64,000 nucleotides of DNA from Lottia gigantea (taxonomy: Eukaryota > Mollusca > Gastropoda > Lottiidae). Shown here piece by piece: positions 1-13,500 of this stretch. Where the stretch lies: positions 914,427 to 978,426 of the forward strand of contig NW_008709379.1 in the NCBI RefSeq assembly GCF_000327385.1, written 5' to 3'. Below the pieces are notes generated by a model. That model was not told the origin of the DNA. It made no database searches and worked only from the letters and a program-made list of their open reading frames with translations. The position numbers were made by a program, and so were the translations under genes. Numbering within the stretch: the stretch's first letter is position 1; each line of letters opens with the position of its first letter.

Positions 1-1583
1 ATAATTCAGATAACTGAACTCAATATACTATAAATTATACCTCCTATTGCTATTATTGATATTATGATGTAACAATTCAGATAACTGAACTCAATCAACT
101 ATAAATTATACCTCCTATTGCTATTATTATTATTGATATTATGATGTAACAATTCAGATAACTGAACTCAATAAACTATGAATTATACCTCCTATTGCTA
201 TTATTGATATTATGATGTAATAATTCAGATAACTGAACTCAATATACTATAAATTATACCTCCTATTGCTATTATTATTATTGATTTTATGATGTAACAA
301 TTCAGATAACTGAACTCAATATACTATAAATTATACCTCCTATTGCTATTATTATTATTGATATTATGATGTAACAATTCAGATAACTGAACTCAATATA
401 CTATAAATTATACCTCCTATTGCTATTATTATTATTGATATTATGATGTAACAATTCAGATAACTGAACTCAATATTCTATAAATTATACCTCCTATTGA
501 TATTATTGATACTATGATGTAATAATTCAGATAACTGAACTCAATAAACTATAAATTATACCTCCTATTGCTATTATTGATATTATGATGTAATAATTCA
601 CATAACTGAACTCAATATTCTATAAATTATACCTCCTATTGCTATTATTGATATTATGATGTAACAATTCAGATAACTGAACTCAATATACTATAAATTA
701 TACCTCCTATTGATATTATTGTATTATTGATACTATGATGTAATAATTCAGATATCTGAACTCAATATTCTATAAATTATACCTCCTATTGATATTATTG
801 ATATTATGATGTAATAATTCAGATAACTGAACTCAATATTCTATAAATTATACCTCCTATTGATATTATTGATACTATGATGTAATAATTCAGATAACTG
901 AACTCAATATACTATAAATTATACCTCCTATTGCTATTATTGATACTATGATGTAATAATTCAGATAACGAAACTCAATATACTATAAATTATACCTCCT
1001 ATTGATATTATCGCTATTATTGATACTATGATGTAATAATTCAGATAACTGAAACTCAATATACTATAAATTATACCTCCTATTGTATCGCTATTATTGA
1101 TACTATGATGTAATAATTCAGATAACTGAACTCAATATACTATAAATTATACCTCCTATTGATATTATTGATACTATGATGTAATAATTCAGATAACTGA
1201 ACTCAATATACAATAAATTATACCTGCTAATGATATTATTGATACTATTGATATTATGATGTAATAATTCAGATAACTGAACTCAATATTCTATAAATTA
1301 TACCTCCTATTGATATTATCGCTATTATTGATACTATGATGTAATAATTCAGATAACGAAACTCAATATACTGTAAATTATATCTCCTATTGATATTATT
1401 GATACTATGATGTAATAATTCAGATAACTGAACTCAATATTCTATAAATTATACCTTCTATTGATATTATCGCTATTATTGATACTATGATGTAGTAATT
1501 CAGATAACGAAACTCAATATACTATAAATTATACCTCCTATCTCTATTATCGCTATTATTGATACTATGATGTAATAATTCAG
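1..1583. repeat. 75-bp AT-rich minisatellite ending at a splice acceptor
   Basis: About 22 head-to-tail copies of a unit of roughly 69-81 bp. Each unit carries TTCAGATAACTGAA (a perfect 5-bp inverted repeat around ATAA), then CTATAAATTATACCTCC and a variable run of ATT/GAT triplets, which explains most of the length variation. The array fills the visible part of a KCNAB intron. The last copy stops inside the unit at TAATAATTCAG, and that CAG is the acceptor of the exon at 1584. Copies are only slightly diverged, so the array is young or homogenised. Its left edge is outside the window. Confidence 0.95.
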
Positions 1584-4416
1584 GTGGCAGAAGAATTGTT
1601 GACATTGGCGTATGATAATGGTATAAATTTCTTTGATACTGCCGAAGTTTACTCAGCTGGCAAGTAAGTCTTTATTCATTTATTGTTATATCTTTATTTT
1701 GGTTGGTTATTATCATTTCTCATGGCTGATTTAAGATAATAACTTTTAAGAAAACGAAACGAAAAAGTCTGACTGAATGTGGGCAGGCGCATTACATACA
1801 TTTAACAAGGATATTCTTGAAAAGTTCACATCTCCAGTGTGTCCTGTCTGATCCGAACTGAAAATGCAGATCAATTTAAAGACAATTAATATGATTTATC
1901 TTAACAGACAGTCTTTAAAAATCATTGAAACTTTGAAGATTAAGTGCTATTTTACAGCCATCAAACAGGCCAAGTCAGCTTATTCCTGCAAGAAATTGTC
2001 TAAACTCCATTTTTGTGGAGCATTATCATTTGTATTTTTATTTGTGTATCCAACATTTAAATTACTTTTACTTTACATAAGTTATTATTGCATTGTACAT
2101 GTGTTATGTACAGTTATATATTCTATACAAGCTCAATGTTAAAAAGGCATAGTCCTAATTGATTACCCAATTATTATTATTGTGGGACTTTGCTTTCAGC
2201 AAAGTCCCAGTTTGTTATCGAAATGTCCATTCTTTTTCGTTTCGTCCACACCTTCCCGAGCTTAGACTGCAGTAGTTGCAGCAACGTTTCAAATTTCATA
2301 GACCTTCTATATAGGTGACGATGTGCATAAATATAAATTGGAGCATTTTTGCAAAACAAGAAGTGCCACAGTTCAACATGTGCAAAAAGTCGAAAATCGG
2401 CTCTAGAAGGCGAATTTTTGCATCGATTTTCTTCGGGTTTTCATTTTTAAAATCTACCTGTAATTTCTGACCTGATAGCACTTGAAAAATTCCGAAATTC
2501 GAAAATTCGTCGCTCACTTTTTTCGATCAAATATTTCGATTTTTTTGCAACTTTTTTGCTTTTGCATCGATTGATCTGAAATTTTAAATGCAAAGAGACT
2601 TCACTAATGTTAATAATATGATACAGTCAAATTTTGTACGTCATTTCCGATTTTCAACAGGAAAGCGACTGAACTTCAAATCTACTTCCGGTTGAATAAC
2701 TTCCGGTGTAATTTATGTAGGTCAACAAAATTTGGCTGATCTTTGGCAAATGAAATTTTATGGCCGATTTTAAAATAAAATCCAGACCGGAAGAGATACT
2801 TTGGCCGCCATATTGAAAAAACACAATTTTGTAAAACTCAAAATGGGGCCTCAGGGTAAAAGTTGATATGCTCAAATTTGATGTGAATGTATTCTGCAAT
2901 CGATTGCGCAAAAAACATTGGGAGCCGAATTTTGAATTTCGCTTTTGCTTTTTTGCAACTTCCGGTTGAAATTTTTTAAAGCTTTAAACGATCACACCAT
3001 GTGACCTTGACCTTTGATGACCTTGACCTTCATAGGGTCAAAGGTCATTGACCTTGGCTATCATTTGATACTTTGACCTTTGACCTCCCACATGTACTTC
3101 CGGTTTTATAGCTATCCGTATAAAGCCAAATTCGCAACTTTGGACTGCTCTAGCACGTGACCTAATTAACCTAGAGGGTTAATTTTTTCGGTTTCCTAAT
3201 GTGCTTCTCATGCACTTTACATAGATATATAACAATCGTTATTTTAAAGCAAAATTGAAATTCGGGATTTTTTCAAATTTGAGTTTTTTTTTTTTTTACA
3301 ATATTTGCGTCTTTTTGAGCTTGGTATATGTATATGTATATGTATGATCTATTTGATGTAGAACCTTGATATTTGGAATACAAGTAGACACTTTAAATAT
3401 GAATTCACCTATGACAAAAAAACTTATGTGGGCGTGGCACATCCGGGTTGAATTACTAATTGTTTACATTTAGAGGCAGGGGCATAACTCGCATAGGATG
3501 CGTTTGTTCAAAAAGGGACTTTGCACACAATTACCTCATCCTTTTGGCCAGTATGTATTAACAGCTCAGTTGTTTCAGCTTTATAGTTTCAAAAAAGGAA
3601 CGGGTTTTAACATCTGGATTTTTTCATTTTTCAACTTTGTTGACGTTTGTTGACCTATATCTTTTGACCTATATTATGTAGGAGCTTTACATTTCGAACA
3701 TAACGTAACATTCTGAATATCAATTAACCTATGCAAAAAAAATTGAAGTGGGCGTGGCACTTCCGGGTTAAATTACTCATTATTGACATTTTTGGCCAGG
3801 GGCATAACTCGCAAAGTATACATTTGTTCAAAATGGAACTTTGCATACAATTACCTCATATTGTGAGCCACTTTGTCTTAAAAATTCTGTTGTTTCCGCT
3901 TCGAAGTTCAAAAAAAGGAAGAGGTTTTGGAAATTCAAAATTTTCAATTTTTGACCTTGACCTTTGTTGACCTTGACCTTTCTAACATCAAACGTCATTG
4001 GCATTGGCTATCTATTTATACTTTTATATTTGCTGTCTTATGTCAACTTCTGGTTTTATAGTCGTGTGCAATTAGAAATTTTGATGACGGATATATTTTG
4101 ATCTTGACCTTTTTAGACCTTCTCCTTTACAAGATCAAAGGTCATTGACCTTGGCTATCTGCTGATACTTTCATTTGTGAGGTCTGACGTCTACTTACGG
4201 TATTAGAATCTTCTAAAAAATGAAAATTTCTCAACTTTAGACTGTTCTTGCACTTGATCTAATTATCGTCGAAGGTTGATTTTTTCGGGGTCTTTAGCAA
4301 ATTGCTACATTTGCAAAGTCCCACTCTGTGCCACGAGTGGCTCTAGTTAGTATCATTATTATTATTATTTCTATTATTATTATTATTATTATTATTTCTA
4401 TTATTATTATTATTTC

Positions 4417-4452
<36 letters not shown>

Positions 4453-4505
4453 CATTATTATTATCATTATTATTATTATTATCATTATTATTTCTATTAT
4501 TATTA

Positions 4506-4540
<35 letters not shown>

Positions 4541-7500
4541 TGTAATATTGTATTAATCAGCAAGGTTGTCAATACCTAGCACTAGTACTAATCTTACCTC
4601 TCTACAGACCATTTTACATGCCAAGCAGACTAGAGAGAATTAATTCAATAATTAACCAAATGACAGTTAAATAGATGTTGAATTCTACAGAGACCGGGAT
4701 ATCTGTACTGCAAAATAACCAGTGACATCCAGGTTACTTAGTTCACCCTTTTTTGGGAGACTAGTCATCATTTTAACATTCAATTAAATGAGGATAATCT
4801 CTTGTTTTGTATAAACAATATTTCTGTACATAATAGGATTGGGGAACAGGCTTTCGCCTATAGTAGGCCTACCCTCTCTTTGTACATACATGGATTTGAA
4901 GGATCAAATTTCAACAGTGAGCTGTCAAGACTATTACAGATTAACTTAGCTTAAAAAATTAACGTCTCTGAGACTAAAGTATGATTGGTCAAACGAATGG
5001 TGAACCTGCCCCTTTAAAATAAACCAGCAACTGTGTATGACAATTAAGTTATATTGAGTTATATTCATAGCACATGTCAACTGAGTGGCAGGAGAATTCA
5101 TTAATATGGCATGAGATTTGACATTTAAAAGAGACAGACACAATATAAATACTTTTGGGAAAAAGAGACCTTCAACTGACAGAGTCAGGCCTCCAAATAT
5201 AATTATTGTCAAATTAGCTCTAGATCAGATTTGGAATTGAAATTGAATGGAGAATTACATCCTACTTTTCTGAATAAGAATATTTTTTCTGAATAAAAAG
5301 TTGAAGTCTTTATATAATATTATTGTAGACATTCAGACTGTACTAAGAAATCAAAGTTTAATGATTTGTAAGTTTTAACCTAAAAATTGTGGTCTATAAT
5401 ATTATATTATTCTAATCTGCAAGCTGCTGGCCTTTTTGTTAGTTCTTCAAAACAAGTTAAACAATTTTCAATGAAATTATTGATCTTTAAAGAGAGGATA
5501 GAGAGTGTTTTTAGTTCTATATAAAAATAAAAAATATCTACTTAAAGTTGAATGCATGATTCATGGTTGAGTTAAAAGCCTCAGTCAGATCAACCTTCCA
5601 ATTATTTGTGGCTGTAGAAAATGTATCGAAGTCCAATTTCATAAAACTTTAACTTAGATAAAAATCCAGATTTTAAAAATATGGCAATCTGAATTAAGCT
5701 TGATATCAAAATGATCATTGTGATGGACCAATCAGATGAAAGAAACACTAAAATAATCTTTTGTGAAATAAAAATTCCGTACAAGCAAGACAATTCTGTT
5801 AATCAAAACCTCATCCAAAGTATGGCAAAGTCGAGAGTAAAAGTTGTGTGGTAGTGGACTCCTCCAAAGCGAAGTACCATCAGGTGCTTTGAAAAAAAGT
5901 AAGCACTTGCCCTCATTTCATGAAGATTCCACTGACTCTTAAAGCAATCCAAGCAAATCAGTGCTGAAAATAATTAAAGCCTCTTAGTCATATAACCAGG
6001 GGCGTATCTAAAAATTGCTTTGGGGGGAGGCCAAAAATGAGATGTGTCTCTCCTAGGAGAGGCTGGGGGTCTGCAGTCTGCTAGAGGCCCAGGGAAGTCA
6101 ACGGATTTCAAATGGCCAGAGATGAATTTTGAGCAATAAACAGGCTTGAACGGAGGACTATGGCCAATTGGCTCTCCCGTAAAAATGCCATGTTTTATAA
6201 CAGAGCTGTGTTAATCTTTATTTTTGAACATTAAACAGCCAAAGGGTCATGAATCTAAGAAACTTGACAAAACCTGGCTGGCATTAGGAATTGGGGCCTA
6301 ATTCTCCTAATCTTTACTTAAATAAAATCCAGATTTTAAGAAACACAGTAATCTGATTGGATTAAACAACTAAATTTAAAATCGATTTTAGTGATTGACC
6401 AATCAGATGGCTTACATGCTAATATCATTATTATAAGTTAAGTTTTCAAGAATAATGCGCCTGGTCCTGTTCCATTAAAATAAAATCCTGATATTAAGAA
6501 ATACTGTTGGATAGTTAAAAGAAACTAAAATAAATTTACCAATCAAATAACAGGAACACTGAAATGAAGTTAAGTTGAGATTTGGTGAAACTGGCCTTTG
6601 TGTCCCAGACACCAAAGTTGAACTATCAATTACTCCAACTGTAAGTGTAAATTTAGAAATGTTAAATATTTCTCCCACGCAGATATTTTTTAGTGAAACA
6701 ATTGTCTGAAATTTTCTATCTTTAAAATTGACTTAATGTTTTTCTTATTAAAGTTGGAATATTGATCTTGAACGTCAACAAGTTGATTTCAATGAATTTC
6801 AACTTGAAATGATGTGCATTTAGGTTTCTGGTGACGTTAAAATCAATTTCAATTATTGAATTTAACACTTTGAATTAACCTTGCGTCTGAAACTTTGTTT
6901 ACTTTCGACAGACAATTTATACATACTCTTAGCAGGTTAAAGAGAAAGCTGTCGTTAATTTAATTTCTCTACAGATAGCTGTCTCCGAAAATAAAATCTC
7001 ATAAACTAAAACCTTTTTTATCTTCAGACCCAGTACGTCTGCTGATGAGACTGTTTAAAGGCATTGTAAAGAGGTTTTGGATATTTTGTGTTTATTTGGG
7101 ACATTGATAGCATCATTTGCACTATTCTAATTTTTAGTCAGAGGTCTATGGTTCTTGCAGTTCGATGCAAAACTCAGTGTTTTAGGATGTCACTATCTTG
7201 ATCTGTGCCCACATGGGTGCTAACTGCAACATTGTCTTGGTGTCCTTAAAGAACTGATCAAAAAATGATGATTGAAAAAAAAAAAAATACAATCCCCGTG
7301 ATGCGACACAAGTAAAAAAAATAAAATTTGAAGAAGCATATGACATATGAAGCTAAATATTCCTTGCAGGTGAATGTTTCAATTGAAACAAAGCTACCAG
7401 TTGGCATATTTGATCTTAACCAGCAATTTATCTTGTTACATTTTAACAGTCATCATTTGATGTTGATGGAGTATTCTGTCTTATTTCAGAGCAGAAGTGA

Positions 7501-10500
7501 CCCTGGGTAAAATATTAAAGAAGAAAAATTGGAGGTAAGTAGTATAAGAGTTTCTTTATATTTTTTATAGTTTGTCTTTCAGAATTTAATGTTTTTTATG
7601 GCTTTGTTTTAGTTTTATTTGGACATGACTGGCTCACACATCTAAATCCACAGCCCTGACATGTCCTCATTGCCCCTTGATATCACTGTAATTATTTAAA
7701 TATAGTACTATCAAGGAGCTATCTATGATTATTAATGTTATATTTATTGATATTTCCTACTATTGTTGGAGGTAATATCAGACATGACTGGCAAATACAG
7801 CACAATCAGAAGCCCTAATATCTGTAATGCCCTCTGACATCCCCAACTATCTGACATGTCCGCAGTGCTCAATCATATCACTATTAATAATTGAAATATT
7901 GGACTATCTATGAGCTACTAATGTGTATAGTATATGATATATATTAGATATTTCGTATCATTACAGGAGGTCTAGTTATATCATATCTACCAAGTTATTC
8001 TGGGGCGGCAAGTAAGATAAACTTTTATTATATTGCCAACACTTTTTTTATGATATCCACAATTCTGATGGTATCTTTTTATAATCAAGAGATGAATATT
8101 ATTCTTATAACAAAATTCTCTACGATGGAGTATGTTTTGACTCTGCATACCAAAACAAATGTAGTATTTTGGGGTGGAGTGATAAATATTTATCGAAGCA
8201 AAAATTATTATGGAAGAACAAAATCTTCATGTTTGCTTTTGCTGTACAAATCATTATTATTTGATGATTCTTTTTTTAGTATTATATCACTAGTTGAAGT
8301 GACATTTATATGGAAGTTATCTCATATATAGGTTTAGTCTTGTCAGCAGACAATATTTAAGAAACTCTCTTGGTATACTAGGATGTTGCATTTTATTTCT
8401 GTACCTTTATCAAATGGATCCCTCTCCATTAGTCCAAGTGCAGAAAAATAAGACATAGTACTACATTCATTTCATTTCATTTTTCAAATAGTATTTAATA
8501 TATCTATTATATATTGTTAGAGCAGAAACAGAGAAAGGTTTATCTAGAAAACATATTGTAGAAGGTAAGCTAGGCCTATGATATATCATACTTAAACATG
8601 CAACAGTGTCAAAATAGAGTGAAATAACAATTATGATAGACAGAAGAGAAATTAACAACTTATTTTTACAAGGATAGCAACTTAGGTTCACAAGGATTCT
8701 TTCCACTAGCTGTAACTTGGCAAAACCTCTTAGATTCTAGGTTATCTGTACACATTTACATCTGGGCTGACTGTAATAATAAGTGACAGAGATTAGAACC
8801 CAAGACCATAATTTGTTTGATTTAACAAAGCAATTCTCTGACTGACTGAGCTTGCACCATTCTGGTATTCTGTCTGACATATTATGTGGTTCCTGTGGTT
8901 TCCGTAAATCCTTGAAACATGACAAGGCTTTGATGTCACGATTGCAAGTACCATTTAAATTGGTGTTATTGATATAGCAGTATTTGTCAAACAAGAGTTT
9001 AAAAGATCTAATGACTTCACTCATTTAATGGCAGTTATTTTAGCCTAATTGGTTTATTTTTCACTGAATCACAAGACTAAATACCAGAATCAAATTTTGT
9101 GCTCTGAGAAATCAAGGAGACTGTTAGGATCAATACCTGATATGTGATTTTAATGTTGTAGGTATACGAGGGTCTCTAGATAGGCTACAGTTAGAATATG
9201 TTGATGTTGTATTTGCAAATAAAACTGATGCGCACACTCCTATGGAAGGTTAGTAATGGGCTTTGTTTCATAATAAAGCACAATATTGACAAGAGTGAAA
9301 TTATTTAAGCATTTGATGGATCAAACTTTGGTTGGGTTTGATGCTTTTATGTGTCAATCAATTTGGTGGCTATGCCTGCCTAACAGCATGACTTTTTGAA
9401 CTCCGCTATAGTAATCTGAGCTATGTAACTCTTCATTGAATTGTTGGGTTGATCACCCTTGTTAGCAGCTCACAAATCTTAGCGGTATCAGTCATATGTC
9501 ATTGTCTTTTTATCTTTCCAGAGATTGTACGTGCCTTTACTCATATTATAAATCAGGGCTGGGCTCTTTACTGGGGAACATCACGCTGGAGTCCAATGGA
9601 AATTATGGTAAGATACGATTTGATAACATTTAGTCTGACTCAAGGGAGGCAATCATTGAAATTTACAGAATATGAAGGATAATAAAATTGCAGTTAAATC
9701 ATAACTTTGTCTCAAAGTGCCTTAACTTGCACCAGTGGACCACCTTCTGGAGTATAATCCAGACAGTTGTGTCTGGTCTTAGAATTTGAACATTGTATAG
9801 CCTTTTCATTAATCCAATTCATTCAGTTTTGTGGTGCTTTATGAAAAAAATAAATTTTGTTTGAGAAGACTAACATTAGATCATGTCTTTGTTTTGGGAC
9901 AAAAGGTATCTCGATTCCATTGCAGGAAGCATATTCCGTTGCCCGACAGTTTAATTTGATTCCACCTATAGCAGAACAAGCTGAGTATCATTTATTCCAA
10001 AGAGAAAAGGTTGAAGTTCAAATGCCTGAATTATTCCAAAAAATAGGTTGGTTCATTTCTTACATTGTGTTTTTTAGTATTTATTGAATAGCGCTTGACA
10101 GATCTCATGCTGATAAATTCATTAGTCACCATTTTAATCAAGGCAGCTAGTTTTGGAAAGGGAAATTTGTCAGCAATTGAATTATTTCAAACAAAAGTAT
10201 GGTTTCATTTATTGAAATGTGCCTTGTAATTTCCTATCTTATTTATGCTTAGTAGTAACAGCTATTGGCAATAGATAAAGAACCATTTGTCAATTGTAAC
10301 TAAAAGTGAATTGTAGGTATTGGAACTATAACCTGGTCACCACTAGCTTGTGGTATTTTATCAGGCAAATATGAAGATGGTGTTCCAATTTATTCCAGAG
10401 CAGCTTGCAAGGTAAGCATCGTGCTGACTGGTTGTTTCTGAGCTATATAAGATTACAGTTTTATTATTGTATGATGATGGATCTGATACTTTTTGCCAAA

Positions 10501-13500
10501 ACAGAGGGTTATATTTTGGCTGAAACAGGAGGGCACTTTACTAATAGATACACACTTCGGAATGATTCAAAACACAAACTTGAAAAGTCCCCGGAAGGAG
10601 TTTTATGATCTACTTTTCACATGTATTGGGCTAACAGACAGGACTTTATTTAGAGGTAGTTTAAGTGTATGGATTAATATCCTTATCTAATGGTTTCTGT
10701 ATAAAATGGTTTTTGCTTTTTTGGACTATTGTGCAAGGTCTGCAAAGTATTTTTTAATGACCTATAATAATTTAATTCTATGCCACTGCCTTGAGAAGTT
10801 GTTACATGCTAACTGTTTGACTTATCTTTACAAAATCATATTTTTCTCGTCAATTGTGACAATGTACCTTGATTCACAGGTAAGTATTGAGAATTTCGAG
10901 TTTAATTTCTGTTTACACAGGGTTATTGTTGGTTGAAGGATAAGATATTATGTGAAGAGGGACGAAGACAGCAGGCTAAGTTACGAGAAGTGGCGTTAAT
11001 AGCTGATAAGATAGGCTGTTCTATAGCACAGTTAGCGATAGGTAGGTAGCAGGAATACTCATTTGATGCTGCATTTATGAAGAGCAGCTGTGTTAAGGTT
11101 TCCTTTGGGCTATGTCTCTGAAAAGTCATAATTGGTTGATGACATATTGTGATGAAGACATATATAAAAACAAAAATACAAACATATAGATGAAGGCATA
11201 ATGATGACTAAATGGCATGATGACTAAATGGCTTTCTTGTCTAATCTTAATGCATCAACTAAACCTTCTTGAAATAATTCTGGACACACATGGGTTTCAA
11301 GGCTCAAAATTTGACGGTTAGCTGTGAACACTATTACTGATAAGCTTAGCTAAAAAATTCCTGTTTCTGAGACTAAAGTAAAATCTGTAAAAGTAATGGA
11401 GAACATGTCATTGTAAGTGGACGTAATCAGTAATGTTCACAGCTCACCATTTAAATTTTAGCTATCATTCTCATGTGTATCCAGAATTATCCATGTTTGA
11501 AAGTTAAAATGGCAACTCTTCTCTTCTTCAGATAATGCCATATATGTAGAAAAGAAGTATTTTTGAAGGAATTTAGTGATTTTCGTACATTTATATAGCA
11601 CTTCTTTACTTTACTTTATTTACTTATTTTCAAGACCCAAATCAACCCCTGAAAAATACAAATCTGTCCCTTTTAATAAACAATTTAATAGATCTTGAAT
11701 CTCTTGTTTGTTTATCTTCAAGCCTGGTGTTTAAGAAGTGAAAATGTACATTGTGTATTGATAGGAGCTTCCACTGTTGAACAACTTTATGAAAATATAC
11801 AAGCTCTTCAGGTAATTTTGGTTGAAAATTCTGAATTTAGAGGGTGATATTTTTCTGATAGAAACAAGAAAATGACACTGTATGATTTACTGAAAGAATA
11901 CAGGGCATGTTTTCCCCATTAATTTACTAATTTCATTTCTTTTGCCCTAAAATCTAATCTGAAATTGAGTTCAATCACACAGTACTTGATTTATGATTTG
12001 ATCTTGAAACCAAATTATTTTAGTGAAGGATTACAACTTCTTTGCCATATTTATCCTTTAGTGCAATCAGAGTGCTTTGATTTATACATTCTTAAATGCA
12101 CAAGCCAGAAATTTACATTTTTTCACTTTTCACCACTTTCCCAGTTTTGGCCTGGCTCTTAACAAATTATTCTAAATCTTTACCATCCCTGATGCATGTT
12201 ACAGACAACAGTTCTTAAAACATTTACTAACTATGCATTTTCTCTGTAATAAATTAGCACTGTTTGAAATTTGACAATAACCCTCACTTACTACTTACTC
12301 TAATTTGAGTTGAGCCTCTTTATATTCTTTGTATCATTATTTTAATCAAAATTTTAGTTTCAGGAAACTTCATTAACTGTTTAGTTTCAGCAGGGGAACA
12401 GGGCTTAGGCTCTCTTTTTTTATTGTTTGGGTTGTCATTTAGCCTACTTAACTCATTAAATTTTGGTTTGGGCTTTCTATTTTATGTTTCAAGAATAGGG
12501 CATTTGACATCTTTATCAAATTTGTGTTTATTCTATTTAAACTATTCACAAAATTCTGGGAAGAGTTTTAGGTTTTATTCTAAAGTCTCAGGAGGGAATG
12601 TTCTGTTCTTGCTGATTTTCTATATGAGCTGGCATTAATGCTGTCATTGATCCTTAGATAATCTCTCTTTGATAATTATGATTTGAGTTCTTTTTTTCTC
12701 TTTTTTCTTTCACACTCTCCTTTTAACAACCATTTTACTGCACGACAGTTCGTGTCTAGTCTAACCAGGGATATTCAGGAAATGTTAGACACGGTACTCG
12801 ATATGAAACCACCTCGAAAATCATCTCAGGGATCATTTCGACGCTCATTGTCATGGTAACTAAATATATTGTATATGTGTTAGTATTATCTAAATAAATT
12901 TGATTTTAAAGGGAGATAACTTGCTAATAATATACTTTAGAATCAGAGAAAACTGACAGTACTCAATTTTAGCTACGTATTGTGTTTTAATTACAGACAA
13001 ATGTAAATCCAAGTGATAAAGGTAGCTAAAGTTTAGTTCTGTCAAATGGTTAAGTGAATTATTAGAGAGCTATTTTCCTTAAATGATTATTGATAATTTT
13101 CAAGCCTAATTTGGTTTGTATTAAATCTAGAAAATAATTATCAATTTTACTTTGCACAACAGATCAGAATTCTTCTCATTTTATAAGATATCCCTACTCC
13201 TTAAGTTTTCTTTCAAAACATAATGTTTGGCGTTTGTTTGTGTATCAGGGACACATTTACCATCTTTTTGCACCCTCTGAGATGTACTGTCCAACCATAT
13301 GGCTTGAATAGCACTTGCCACAATACTATGTATAATCTGGTCAAAGTTTTTGTGGAATTATGGGAACCATAGATTAAAATCAGAAATCAGAATTGTGTAA
13401 ATATAAGTTATAAATGTCCCAGATACATACATGAAGATAATAACAGAAATGAGTCAGTCAGTTTTAAGAAATACTTACGGAACTAGCATTAAGGTAAAGG

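Larger units (their letters stand above)
1664..7489 (+). other. Large KCNAB intron with repeats
   Basis: A 5.8-kb intron between the VYSAGK and AEVTLGK exons. It holds the 2.1-kb element at 2183-4346, an (ATT)n tract, and several small MITE copies (4878-5020, 5620-5795, 5999-6200, 6293-6602). No coding exon was recognised. The open frames at 1864-2142 and 3731-3970 show no family similarity. Confidence 0.8.

Noticed and set aside
1864-2142. 92-codon plus-strand frame in the KCNAB intron
   Set aside because: No recognisable motif, low-complexity hydrophobic composition and no splice partners.
4294-4579. Open frames on both strands rich in isoleucine
   Set aside because: They are the ATT microsatellite read in frame.
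10405-10936. Several overlapping plus-strand frames
   Set aside because: Read-through of the KCNAB intron between 10411 and 10921. The flanking exons join cleanly without them.
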